Positions 44,170-52,048 of a stretch of 64,000 bases of DNA are shown piece after piece. Numbering within the stretch: position 1 is the first letter of the stretch; the number at the start of each line of letters is the position of its first letter. The stretch lies in NCBI RefSeq assembly GCF_014202975.1, contig NZ_JACHHZ010000003.1, forward strand, positions 806,001-870,000, given 5' to 3'. Both the position numbers and the translations under genes were made by a program. The stretch comes from Povalibacter uvarum (lineage in GTDB: Bacteria; Pseudomonadota; Gammaproteobacteria; Steroidobacterales; Steroidobacteraceae). The notes below the pieces were generated by a model. The model searched no databases and was not told the DNA's origin. It saw only the letters and a list, made by a program, of their open reading frames with translations.

Positions 44170-44204
44170 GGAGCCGGCGGGAACCCCAGAGACCCGCCGG
44201 CTCC
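44170..44204. terminator. Twelve-base perfect hairpin after the TonB receptor
   Basis: GGAGCCGGCGGG, an 11-base loop, CCCGCCGGCTCC, 24 bases after the stop codon. It is preceded by a T7G7 homopolymer run and followed by no T-run. It probably marks the 3' end of the receptor transcript. Confidence 0.6.
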
Positions 44205-44334
44205 GTCTTGAGCCACTTCAGATTCACTGAATTGGAATACGTCCGGGCTTCCCGGCGTTGCCAATGGACGGCGGGCTGCGACCCGCCGTCTTTCTTTGGA
44301 AGCGGATAGCGGATGGTGACTATCACGCGGCTCC

Positions 44335-44379
44335 GACTGTGGGTCCGGCTTTAGCCGGACGTCATCGCGCCAGCGATCG
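44335..44379. repeat. Family B palindromic repeat, single copy
   Basis: GACTGTGGGTCCGGCTTTAG followed by CCGGACGTCATCGCGCCAGCGAT. It has the same two-hairpin order as at 24841. A family A copy begins three bases later. Confidence 0.75.
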
Positions 44380-44381
44380 CT

Positions 44382-44410
44382 GTCATTCCCGCGCACGCGG
44401 GAATCCATCC
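44382..44410. repeat. Family A palindromic repeat, single copy
   Basis: GTCATTCCCGCGCACGCGGG plus AATCCATCC lies just outside the 3' end of the following minus-strand esterase gene. Confidence 0.85.
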
Positions 44411-44414
44411 GGTC

Positions 44415-45473
44415 TCAACCACCTTTCTGAATCTTTCCGCCTGGTGCCGAGAGCATCAGTTTCACGAGCTCTTCCGTGATCTTCGGCTCCAGGCCTTCAG
44501 TGTGGCCTTTGTCGAGTCGCACTACGTCCACTACGACGCGTCCGTCCTTGCAGTTCGGAAACGCGGAGATATTGGCTTTACCTCCTGACGGCAGCAGGCC
44601 CCATGCGGAGTTCAGCTCGTTCAAGCGACTGCTGTCGTAAACGTAGCCGGGCTTCGTATCGGCGATTTCGACCGGTGCCGAGCGTGCGCCGCACGAATAC
44701 TTCTTCGCCCACTCAGACGCATCGGGAACGCCCTTGTCGTCCACTTCGCGCTGACCGGTTGCGTAGATGTGGGAGATGTCGGCGTCGGGCGGTTCACGCA
44801 GTGCTGCCGCGGCTGCTGCCATCGCCGTCATTGCGGACGAATCCATCGCTGTCGTCGCGGATGCGGAGCGTGGCGGGCCGAAGCTCGCGGCGCGTCCCGG
44901 CTGGCCGCCGAGGCGTCCGCCGGAAAGACTCAGCCAGCCATCCACCTTGTTCTTGAAGAAGTCGGTGCGCACGAGGCGGTTGGACGTCATGCCGCCCTGC
45001 GAATGGCCGACGAGCCAGAACGCCTTGATGTTGTCGCGGCCGATCTGCTCGATCACCGAATTGACGATGTTCTGCAGGTACTTGTCATCGACCTCCGTCC
45101 ATCTACGGATGGGGGAGTTCGGCGTGGCGATCACGAGCCGGTACTTGTCCTTGAGGTCCATGATCGGGAAGTAATGGCGCTGCCAGTTCCCGTACGAGCC
45201 GCCGCCGTGCAGGCTGAGAATGAAAGTGACTTTCTCGCCCGGCTTCAGGTCGCACGGATAGTCGAGGAAGTAGGGACGGCGCGTTTCCATTTCGACGATG
45301 GGACCCTGGTTGATCACCATCGTGCCCGCGCACTCACTGTCGGGACAGTGCAGGGCGGGTGGAGTAGGGCAGGTGGCGCCGAACCGGATCGTCTTGTCCT
45401 GCGCGAACGCGGGCCCGGTCAGTCCGCAGGCGAGTGCAAAGAAGGTGAGCCATCGAAGGCGAAGCGTGAGCAT
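44415..45473 (-). CDS. Secreted alpha/beta hydrolase (polyhydroxybutyrate depolymerase/feruloyl-esterase-like)
   Basis: 352 residues from ATG 45473, with GGGGGA six bases upstream and a signal peptide (residues 1-24, ending A-F-A). The oxyanion loop is [10 protein letters not shown] and the nucleophile elbow [10 protein letters not shown] near residue 163. The catalytic His is probably in D-K-G-H-T-E-G. This arrangement is shared by PHB depolymerases and feruloyl esterases. An unusual Ala/Ser/Met-rich insert follows the S-L-S-G-G-R-L-G-G block, about residues 205-235. Four or more Cys suggest disulfides. It is probably periplasmic or extracellular. Confidence 0.8.
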   Translation of the reverse strand: MLTLRLRWLTFFALACGLTGPAFAQDKTIRFGATCPTPPALHCPDSECAGTMVINQGPIVEMETRRPYFLDYPCDLKPGEKVTFILSLHGGGSYGNWQRHYFPIMDLKDKYRLVIATPNSPIRRWTEVDDKYLQNIVNSVIEQIGRDNIKAFWLVGHSQGGMTSNRLVRTDFFKNKVDGWLSLSGGRLGGQPGRAASFGPPRSASATTAMDSSAMTAMAAAAAALREPPDADISHIYATGQREVDDKGVPDASEWAKKYSCGARSAPVEIADTKPGYVYDSSRLNELNSAWGLLPSGGKANISAFPNCKDGRVVVDVVRLDKGHTEGLEPKITEELVKLMLSAPGGKIQKGG

Positions 45474-45616
45474 GTGATTCCCCCTGTCGTTCCGTTTCGT
45501 TGTGCCGAACGTTTTCAACGGGAGGAGCATAGGAGCGCTGCACTGCGCTTCGCAGCCGTCTTGGCGCTTCTTGATGTTCTATACCGCGAAACCGACCCGC
45601 GAATCGCGTGGCCGAG

Positions 45617-47485
45617 CTATTCCGGCTGCTTCGCGAGATCCTGGGTAAACCGATCCCGCGATGCACGGAAGCGCCCGGTGGTCGTCATCGAGGAGAAGAA
45701 GCCGCTGAGAGAGGAGTCGTACGCGACCACGCGATTGCGGCCCGCGTGCTTCCCCTGATAGAGCGCAGCGTCCGCATTGGCGAGCAGCTGCCGCAGCTCG
45801 TAACCGCAGGACGCGGTGGTTTCCACACCGAAGCTGGCGGAGAGGCTGATTTCCCGTCCGTCGTGAAGGAGCACGAGATCGGCGACCGCCCGCCGCAGCT
45901 GTTCGCAGCGTTCGCGGGCCGCTTCCAGCGTGCAGCCAGGCAGCAGCACGCCGAATTCTTCGCCGCCGACGCGGCCGAGGACATCGCCGGTTCGCAGGTG
46001 CGTGCGGAAGGCCGCTACGACCTGTTTGAGCGCGGCATCGCCAGCGGCATGCCCGTACTGGTCGTTGATCGCCTTGAAGTGATCGAGGTCGCACAGAACG
46101 ACACAGACTTCCTGGTCCATCTTCTGGCTCGCTGCCAGCGTGCTGACGGCGAGCTCGATGAAATGCGGCCGGTTCGAGATGCCCGTCAACCCGTCGACCT
46201 GCGACAGCTTCATGAAATGCAGCTGCGAGCGCTTGGTCTTGTAGGCGAAGAAGATGATGAACGCCACCAGCATGAGCAGCAGCGCGATATAGAGCCGGCT
46301 GGCTTCGACCGCTTTCTTGTCGAGGGCCTGCTGCAGCTGGAGCACTTCGTTCTGCTTGTTCAGCGCGTCGATCTGGAACTGGTTGGCGAGAGATTGGTGC
46401 TTGACCTTCTCGTAAGCGAACTGGCGCGCGCTCAGTTCATCGAGATAGCCTTTGTCCGCGGCAGCGTATTTTTCGTGATACTCGAGGGCAGCGGCGAGGT
46501 CCCCGCGTTCACGCGCCAGCAGGTAGAGCAGTCGGTAGCTCGGCAGCAGGGGTTCGACGAATCCTTCCTGGGTCGAGTTGTCGATCGCACTGAGGGCGTA
46601 CTTGCGCACGAGATCGGGCTTGCCCATCTCCCGGTAGATCCGCGCCAACAGCGAGTCATACAGGGAGATCAGCGGTTTGTAGCCGGTCTTGTCGATCTCC
46701 TCGCGCCGGCCGTCGAGCAATGCCAGGGCGAGATCGTGCCGGCTGAGGCGCAGGTAGTTGTCGGCGGCATACACGCGAATGAAGTTCGCACGGCCGAGAT
46801 CGCCGATGCGGGTGCACGCGTCGATCGTGTCTTCCATTTCTTCGGCGGACGGCTCTACCCGGGCCGCCTTGTAGATGGCTTCGAGCTTCAGCCGGCCGCC
46901 GCGACAGGTGCCGAGGCCCGCCCAGTTCTCCTGGACGATCTGGTCCGCGTATTTGATGGCGATGTCGTCCAGTCCCACCTGCGCGTACAGGACTGCCGCG
47001 ACACCGAGACCTTGCTGGCGCGCCGCGGGGTCGGTGATCTCCGGCAACAGGTGGAGGAGTTCCTCGAGCCGGGCAAAGGCTTCTTCGTAGCGCCTCGAAA
47101 TGCTCAGCACATTCGTGATTGTCGCGAGCGCGCGGAAACGCAGGGTCGGCTCCGCGTCGGTCTCGAGCAGGCTGCGCAGCATGGGAATCGCGACGGGATA
47201 GTCCGCGGAATACGCGGCTGCCCATGCCTTCAGGTATTGCAGGCGATGCAGCTGCGGCGGCGGCAGCGATCCGCTGCGACGGTCGACATCCGAGAGAATC
47301 GAGACGAATGCGGGATGATCTATCGACTTGAGGCGGTCCGCCTTGCCCAGCAGATCGTCGATCTCATCGGCGCCGGCCGTGGCGCCGGCCAGGACGAGCA
47401 ATAGCGACAGGACAAGACCGCGCGGCGACAGTCGCCACGCGGTCCTGTTGTGCCCTGGCAGCAGCGGTTTTCGCTTGCTGGTCAC
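45617..47485 (-). CDS. TPR-containing membrane diguanylate cyclase (GGDEF)
   Basis: 622 residues from GTG 47485. A signal or anchor segment (R-G-L-V-L-S-L-L-L-V-L-A-G-A-T-A-G-A) is followed by a roughly 360-residue helical, TPR-like periplasmic region, one transmembrane helix (Y-I-A-L-L-L-M-L-V-A-F-I-I-F-F-A-Y near 410) and a C-terminal GGDEF domain with the intact active-site loop R-V-G-G-E-E-F near 510. It should make cyclic-di-GMP in response to a periplasmic signal. It lies 24 bases downstream of the borosin-precursor-like gene on the same strand, so it may be co-transcribed. Confidence 0.92.
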   Translation of the reverse strand: MTSKRKPLLPGHNRTAWRLSPRGLVLSLLLVLAGATAGADEIDDLLGKADRLKSIDHPAFVSILSDVDRRSGSLPPPQLHRLQYLKAWAAAYSADYPVAIPMLRSLLETDAEPTLRFRALATITNVLSISRRYEEAFARLEELLHLLPEITDPAARQQGLGVAAVLYAQVGLDDIAIKYADQIVQENWAGLGTCRGGRLKLEAIYKAARVEPSAEEMEDTIDACTRIGDLGRANFIRVYAADNYLRLSRHDLALALLDGRREEIDKTGYKPLISLYDSLLARIYREMGKPDLVRKYALSAIDNSTQEGFVEPLLPSYRLLYLLARERGDLAAALEYHEKYAAADKGYLDELSARQFAYEKVKHQSLANQFQIDALNKQNEVLQLQQALDKKAVEASRLYIALLLMLVAFIIFFAYKTKRSQLHFMKLSQVDGLTGISNRPHFIELAVSTLAASQKMDQEVCVVLCDLDHFKAINDQYGHAAGDAALKQVVAAFRTHLRTGDVLGRVGGEEFGVLLPGCTLEAARERCEQLRRAVADLVLLHDGREISLSASFGVETTASCGYELRQLLANADAALYQGKHAGRNRVVAYDSSLSGFFSSMTTTGRFRASRDRFTQDLAKQPE

Positions 47486-47509
47486 GGTACGTGCCTGTCG
47501 ACAACGGTC

Positions 47510-47941
47510 CTACTTCTTGCGGCTGGCTTTCTTCTTGCCACCGCCTTTCTTCTTGCTGGCTTTTTTCTTGCTGCTCTTCTTCTTGACGCCACCCTTCTTG
47601 GGTGCCGGCTTCTTTGGTGCCTTCTTCTTGCCGCCGCCCTTCTTCTTGCCGCCCTTCTTCTTTCTGCGGGGCGCGCTGGCCGGCTTGCCGCCGTCATCGG
47701 GCGGAGTCGGCGGTGCGCCAGGTTCCTCGCCGCCGTCTTCCGGCGCTTCGAGCGACGCGAAAACGTTCGCGCTGGCGCCCATCAGTTCTTCGAGATCGCG
47801 CTGGTCCTGGCTCAGCAGCGCTTCGCGCGCCGCAGTGCCGATGCCGGCCGTTTCCATGGCGCGTACCAGATCTTCGCCGGAGCTGCCGCGCAGTTGCGCG
47901 TCGCTGCCCATCTTCTCCAGAAACTCGATCAGCGTTGTCAT
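47510..47941 (-). CDS. Putative split-borosin precursor: borosin-binding-like N-domain plus Lys-rich histone-like tail
   Basis: 143 residues behind AGGAAAC. Residues 1-55 are a compact helical domain (L-I-E-F-L-E-K-M-G-S-D-A-Q-L; then L-L-S-Q-D-Q-R-D-L-E-E-L-M-G). They resemble by eye the borosin-binding domain of SonA, the separate precursor of the Shewanella borosin. Residues 56-65 (G-A-S-A-N-V-F-A-S-L) sit where the methylated core follows in SonA. Residues 66-88 are acidic and Pro/Gly-rich. Residues 91-143 are about half Lys, in K-K-K-G-G and K-K-K-A-S-K repeats, like histone H1 or AlgP tails. The gene follows the methyltransferase by 110 bases on the same strand. The precursor role is inference from similarity and context; a DNA-binding protein is the alternative. 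Confidence 0.72.
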   Translation of the reverse strand: MTTLIEFLEKMGSDAQLRGSSGEDLVRAMETAGIGTAAREALLSQDQRDLEELMGASANVFASLEAPEDGGEEPGAPPTPPDDGGKPASAPRRKKKGGKKKGGGKKKAPKKPAPKKGGVKKKSSKKKASKKKGGGKKKASRKK

Positions 47942-48051
47942 GTAGTTGTTTCCTGTTCTTGAGTGGGAAGGTCGTTCAATGCTACGCCGTCATCAAAACA
48001 TCGCTGTCCGTTCCGTCCGGGTCTCTCCATGTCAGCGGCAATGTTTTCCGA

Positions 48052-49410
48052 TCACGCATGGATCGTGACTTGTTCATGCTGAGTGCGCCGGGAATTCTGT
48101 GCTGGAACCGACGTGCGTGCAATGGACCACGTCGCCGTGGAGTCGGTGATCTCGCACTCGCTGAAACCGACCGACTGCAGGATCGCAGTCATCGGCGCAT
48201 TCGCGGGTGCCGTCCGTGCGAAGACTCGCGCAATTGCCGGTTGCATGAGTGCGTGCCTGACGAGCCCGTCGAAAGCTTCGCGCCCGTACCCCCGGCCGCG
48301 TGCTTCGGTTCGAAGGATGATGCCCGCCTCGATCTCCCGGATAAGGGATTTCGAGCGGTTGAAGCCGCAGAAACCCAGGGTTTCTCCGCTGGCACCGTCC
48401 ACGACCGCATAGGACCGCCAGGCCTGCGACGGCTCACGGCTCATGCGCAGTGCCTTGCCGAAACTTCTCAACGCCGTGGCTCGCGTCAGCACCGGTCCAA
48501 TGAGCTGCATGGTCGAAGGGTCCGAATAGAGAGTGCAGAAGAGCTCCCGATCGCATTCGTCGATGAGGCGCATGCGCAGGCGGTCCGTCGAGAACGCTGC
48601 TGAGTTCTCTCCCGCTGTGTCTTTTTTCGAGCGGTCCAGCCGTGAGAGCTTGCGGCGCAACTCCGTGTTGGGCTCCAGTGCGCGTGCGGGCGGTATGACC
48701 AGCGTGAAATGGATGTCGAGATCTGCCTTCGGCAGGTCGCGCAGCTTCATGCGATCCATGCGCGGCCGCTGCGTCGGCAGCGTCGCCGCCTTGTAGGCGA
48801 TGACTTCGTGGTTGCCGTCGTAGTCGGGGCTCAGCAGATCGACGAGGACTTGCCGGTACTCGGCGCCAGTGGAGAAACGGGTGACGGACTGGTCGCCCGC
48901 AATGCCGATCTGCCAGAGGATGAGATACGCCGACGGGTCGATGCGGCGGCGGTAGAACATGAACTGACTGGCTTCGTAGTGTGCGCAGCCGACTTCGCCG
49001 GGATCGATCCCGAGGTCCGCATAGAGGCAGTCCTCCGCGGAGACGCCCGGTTCCATGTGCGCGTCGAAGCCTTCGCCGCGGGCGACCGCAACCGCCTTAC
49101 GCGGCGGCAGGGCGAAAACAGTGGGGTGACCGTAGAACGCGCCGCAGACCTTCTTGCCCGCGCGAACCTCGGTCATCATGGCTTCGACCATCTCACGATA
49201 GGTTTCCGTGCGCGGCTTGCCTTCACGGTAGTACTGCTGGAGGCTGCGTACGTCCGGGTGCATCTGCGCGATCCACAGCTCCATGACGCCGTCGGAAAGC
49301 CCGGTGAAGACGACGTCGGCCTGTTCGATGTAGCTGCGGCAGAGCGGGGTGAGATGCGATCCGAGCGTCATGCCGACGCCGACACAGACCAGACTGCCTC
49401 GCTTGGACAT
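48052..49410 (-). CDS. Borosin-type peptide backbone alpha-N-methyltransferase fused to a GNAT domain
   Basis: 452 residues. Residues 1-245 are a tetrapyrrole-methylase-fold SAM methyltransferase closest to SonM/OphMA: G-S-L-V-C-V-G-V-G-M at 5-14, R-S-Y-I-E-Q-A-D-V-V-F at 25-35, R67 and Y71 in the spacing of the OphMA catalytic Arg/Tyr, Y-G-H-P near 93, and E-P-G-V-S-A-E-D-C-L-Y-A-D-L-G at 120-134. E-A-S-Q-F-M-F and I-A-G-D-Q also match SonM as I recall it. Residues 273-430 are a RimJ/L-type GNAT with acetyl-CoA loop R-G-R-G-Y-G (371-376). The enzyme should N-methylate backbone amides of a separate precursor, here the gene just downstream. The acetyltransferase substrate is unknown. Confidence 0.87.
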   Translation of the reverse strand: MSKRGSLVCVGVGMTLGSHLTPLCRSYIEQADVVFTGLSDGVMELWIAQMHPDVRSLQQYYREGKPRTETYREMVEAMMTEVRAGKKVCGAFYGHPTVFALPPRKAVAVARGEGFDAHMEPGVSAEDCLYADLGIDPGEVGCAHYEASQFMFYRRRIDPSAYLILWQIGIAGDQSVTRFSTGAEYRQVLVDLLSPDYDGNHEVIAYKAATLPTQRPRMDRMKLRDLPKADLDIHFTLVIPPARALEPNTELRRKLSRLDRSKKDTAGENSAAFSTDRLRMRLIDECDRELFCTLYSDPSTMQLIGPVLTRATALRSFGKALRMSREPSQAWRSYAVVDGASGETLGFCGFNRSKSLIREIEAGIILRTEARGRGYGREAFDGLVRHALMQPAIARVFARTAPANAPMTAILQSVGFSECEITDSTATWSIARTSVPAQNSRRTQHEQVTIHA

Positions 49411-49496
49411 GGACCCGGATTTCCGCCGTGTTGTTCGAATGCGATCAGTGTGAGTGTGCGCGAGCTTCGTGACAAGCCGTGGTCACGTGAAGCACC

Positions 49497-49736
49497 TCAC
49501 GCCTTTGCGGCATTCCCTGAAGCGTCTTCGAGATATGCGAATCGCGGCACCTTCCGCCCGTCGCGCTCGATGATCTCCGTGAACATCGCGAGGGGCCTGA
49601 CCCACAAGCCACGCTCGCCGTAGAGGGCGCGATACACCACGACTTCCTGCTCGGTTTCCGAGTCGCGAGCGACGCCGAGGACTTCGTACTCGTTGCCTTT
49701 GAAATGACGGTAGCGGCCGGGGCGCAGGGTGGCCAT
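49497..49736 (-). CDS. DUF1653-domain protein
   Basis: 79 residues. R-P-G-R-Y-R-H-F-K-G-N-E-Y-E-V-L-G-V-A at the N terminus and V-V-Y-R-A-L-Y-G-E-R-G-L-W-V-R-P in the middle are the DUF1653 signature, a small beta-rich domain of unknown function. The start is three bases from the stop of the S9 peptidase gene, and the methyltransferase starts 86 bases beyond its stop. All are on one strand, so one operon is possible. Confidence 0.85.
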   Translation of the reverse strand: MATLRPGRYRHFKGNEYEVLGVARDSETEQEVVVYRALYGERGLWVRPLAMFTEIIERDGRKVPRFAYLEDASGNAAKA

Positions 49737-49739
49737 CGG

Positions 49740-51701
49740 CTACTCCCCTTTGCCTGATGCGACGCCGAAGAGCCTTGCGAGAAACACCGTCTCGACCTCG
49801 CGGCGCAGGTCGTTGTTGGGCTTCTTCATGAAGCCGTGCCCCTCATCGGCGAACACGACGTACCAGGCTTCGACGCCATTGGCCCGGATGCCGGCGACCA
49901 CCTGGTCCGATTCGGATTTCGGCACTCTGGGATCGTTGGCGCCCTGCATGACCAGCATCGGCTTGGTGATCTTCTTCACGTTGGCGAGCGGGGAGATGCG
50001 CTTGAAGACTGCCTGCATCTTCGGGTCCCGCTCATCGCCGTACTCGGCCCGGCGATTGTCGCGGCGATAACTCTCGGTGTTCTTCAGGAAGGAGCTGAAG
50101 TCGCTGATGCCGTAGCGCTCGACGCCGCCGACCAGGCGATCGGCGTAGTGCGTCATTACCGCGAGCGACATGTATCCGCCATAGGACTGGCCGTACACCG
50201 CGACACGGTCCTTATCGAGCCCCGGCTGCTGCGAGATCCAGTCGAGCAGGGCGCCGATATCCTTCACGCTGTCTTCGCGCTTCTCCGCGTTATCGAGATT
50301 GAGATAGCGCTTGCCGTAGCCCGCGCTGCCGCGGACATTGGGCAGGATGACCGTCGCGCCGAGCACGTCGGCGAAGTACTGGGCTCCGGGATTCCATGAA
50401 GGCCGCGTCTGCGATTCGGGGCCGCCATGAATGTCGATGATGACCGGCGTACGCGCATCGGCTGCGATCCGCCGGGGCCGATAGACGAAGGCCGACACGG
50501 TCAGATCGTCGAACGACTTGAATCTCTCCAGCCGCGGTTCGGCGAGCGCCGCGGGATCGAGCTCGCCCAGCTCGGAAGTCGTCCACCGGGTCAGTTTTCC
50601 GGCAGCGAGATCCCAGGCCCAGACATCGCCGGGGCTGTTCGACGTCGAGAAGCCCAGTGCAAGGTGTTTGCCATCGGGCGAGAAGCCCATGTCGGCCAGT
50701 ACGCCCCGCGGCAGTTCCGGTGCGTTCAGGGTCCGGTCGCTCGCAACTTCGCGGACGATGACGCGTGAATAGCCTTCTTCATTGATCGCATAGGCGATGA
50801 GGCGGCCGTCGGGCGACAGCTTGAAGGTCTCGACATCCCACTTGAGATCGGGAGTCAGCACGGTCATCCGTCCATCCGCGATGTCGATGCGCGCGAGGCG
50901 CAGTACATCGCTGTCCCGATCGGTGCGGACGATGATGCTCCGGCCATCCGGTGTGAAGCGGGAATCGGCGTAGAGCGCTTTGCCTTTCGGCGGCGTCAGT
51001 TCCTTCGTCGTGCCTGACTGGGTATCCAGCAGCAGTATTCGCGATTCGCGGTTCGACAGGCCGCGGGTGAGCAGCACCCAGCGTTTGTCGGCGGAGATAT
51101 CGGTGGGGCCAGTGCTCCCCGGCTCGCGATGAATGGCGCGAGCCGAAGCAGGATTCGCAGGATCGGCGCTGTAGATCGTGTATTCGCTGGAGCCTTTGGT
51201 CGCTTGCGACCAGACGAGCACCTTGCCGTCGCTGCTCACCACCGGTGATTGATTGCGCGTGCCTGGCTGTGTGAGCAAGGTCGGCGTGCCGGCGAGTCCC
51301 ATTGCATAGAGCTGGAACCATTCGTCGCCGCCCGTATCGCGGCTCAGGATGAAACGGTTCGTTCCGGGGATGGTCGTTGCGCCGGCCACCGGCTCATTGA
51401 AGAACGTGATCTGGGTTCTGTCGCTGCCGGGCGCGGCGACGCGATGAATCTGCTGGGTTGCGCCGAAGCGAGTCGCGACGAGCAGCGATCCGTCCGCAAG
51501 CCAGTCCTGGAACAGGGCAGCACGATAGTTCTGGTATTGCTGGACCGTAGCGCGCGTTCCGGCGGGAATTTCCGGGACGCTTTCGAGGCTCGCCGCGCCG
51601 ATCTGCCGAGTGGCCCCGGGAGTGGTCGCAGATGCGTGCGAGAGAGCGGGAACGAGCGCCGCAACGGCGCAGAGCGCGACGACGGGAGAGATAAGGCGCA
51701 T
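49740..51701 (-). CDS. Secreted S9-family (prolyl oligopeptidase-type) serine peptidase
   Basis: 653 residues with a signal peptide (residues 1-24). Residues 30-400 form WD/Kelch-like propeller blades (D-G-K-V-L-V-W-S-Q; then S-P-D-G-R-L-I-A-Y). The C-terminal alpha/beta-hydrolase domain carries Ser in Y-G-Q-S-Y-G-G-Y-M near 495, Asp in G-A-N-D-P-R-V-P near 580 and His in D-E-G-H-G-F near 620. Members cleave peptides after Pro, Ala or acylated residues, here probably in the periplasm. It heads the minus-strand gene row containing the borosin genes. Family S9 also includes the macrocyclase OphP of fungal borosins, but that enzyme is cytosolic. Confidence 0.92.
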   Translation of the reverse strand: MRLISPVVALCAVAALVPALSHASATTPGATRQIGAASLESVPEIPAGTRATVQQYQNYRAALFQDWLADGSLLVATRFGATQQIHRVAAPGSDRTQITFFNEPVAGATTIPGTNRFILSRDTGGDEWFQLYAMGLAGTPTLLTQPGTRNQSPVVSSDGKVLVWSQATKGSSEYTIYSADPANPASARAIHREPGSTGPTDISADKRWVLLTRGLSNRESRILLLDTQSGTTKELTPPKGKALYADSRFTPDGRSIIVRTDRDSDVLRLARIDIADGRMTVLTPDLKWDVETFKLSPDGRLIAYAINEEGYSRVIVREVASDRTLNAPELPRGVLADMGFSPDGKHLALGFSTSNSPGDVWAWDLAAGKLTRWTTSELGELDPAALAEPRLERFKSFDDLTVSAFVYRPRRIAADARTPVIIDIHGGPESQTRPSWNPGAQYFADVLGATVILPNVRGSAGYGKRYLNLDNAEKREDSVKDIGALLDWISQQPGLDKDRVAVYGQSYGGYMSLAVMTHYADRLVGGVERYGISDFSSFLKNTESYRRDNRRAEYGDERDPKMQAVFKRISPLANVKKITKPMLVMQGANDPRVPKSESDQVVAGIRANGVEAWYVVFADEGHGFMKKPNNDLRREVETVFLARLFGVASGKGE

Positions 51702-51856
51702 TCGGACAACCTCGCTGAACGTGCGATTCGAAGTCCGCGGACGTTAGCAGATTCGTTCCGACGCGCCCGGAAGCTTGAGGATTCCCCTGAATGCCCCGGG
51801 ACTCGCGTACCCGATACGGGCACGCGATGCTCTTGGGTTCAAGCGAGGATCGCGGC

Positions 51857-52048
51857 TCAGCGGGATGCAGCGATTCGCTTCGTTTCCGAGGGGGGCTCGA
51901 TCAGCCAGCCGTTGGAAGGCTGCCACCCGGCGAGCTCGCGGCGTCGCCGCTGCCACGCTTCTTCCAGCGCTTTGGCCGCTTCCGGCAGCGCGAGGGGAAT
52001 GGAGCTCGAAGGACGGAACATCTGCGATGTCGTAGCCAAGCTGCTCAT
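51857..52048 (-). CDS. Small protein of unknown function, coupled to the gene before it
   Basis: 63 residues (M-S-S-L-A-T-T-S-Q-M-F-R-P at the start; a helical middle A-A-K-A-L-E-E-A-W-Q-R-R-R-R-E-L-A). Its ATG overlaps the stop of the membrane-protein gene at 52045 as ATGA, which favours both being real and translationally coupled. No family is recognised. Confidence 0.5.
   Translation of the reverse strand: MSSLATTSQMFRPSSSIPLALPEAAKALEEAWQRRRRELAGWQPSNGWLIEPPSETKRIAASR

Noticed and set aside
47328-47962. Long plus-strand frames rich in Leu, Phe and Pro opposite the Lys-rich gene
   Set aside because: They are the complement of AAG-rich codons; the minus-strand gene has a ribosome site, an ordered N-domain and a matching neighbour.
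49740-51701. Calling the S9 peptidase a borosin macrocyclase
   Set aside because: It has a signal peptide and the general DPP/acyl-peptidase layout; adjacency alone does not show function in peptide maturation.
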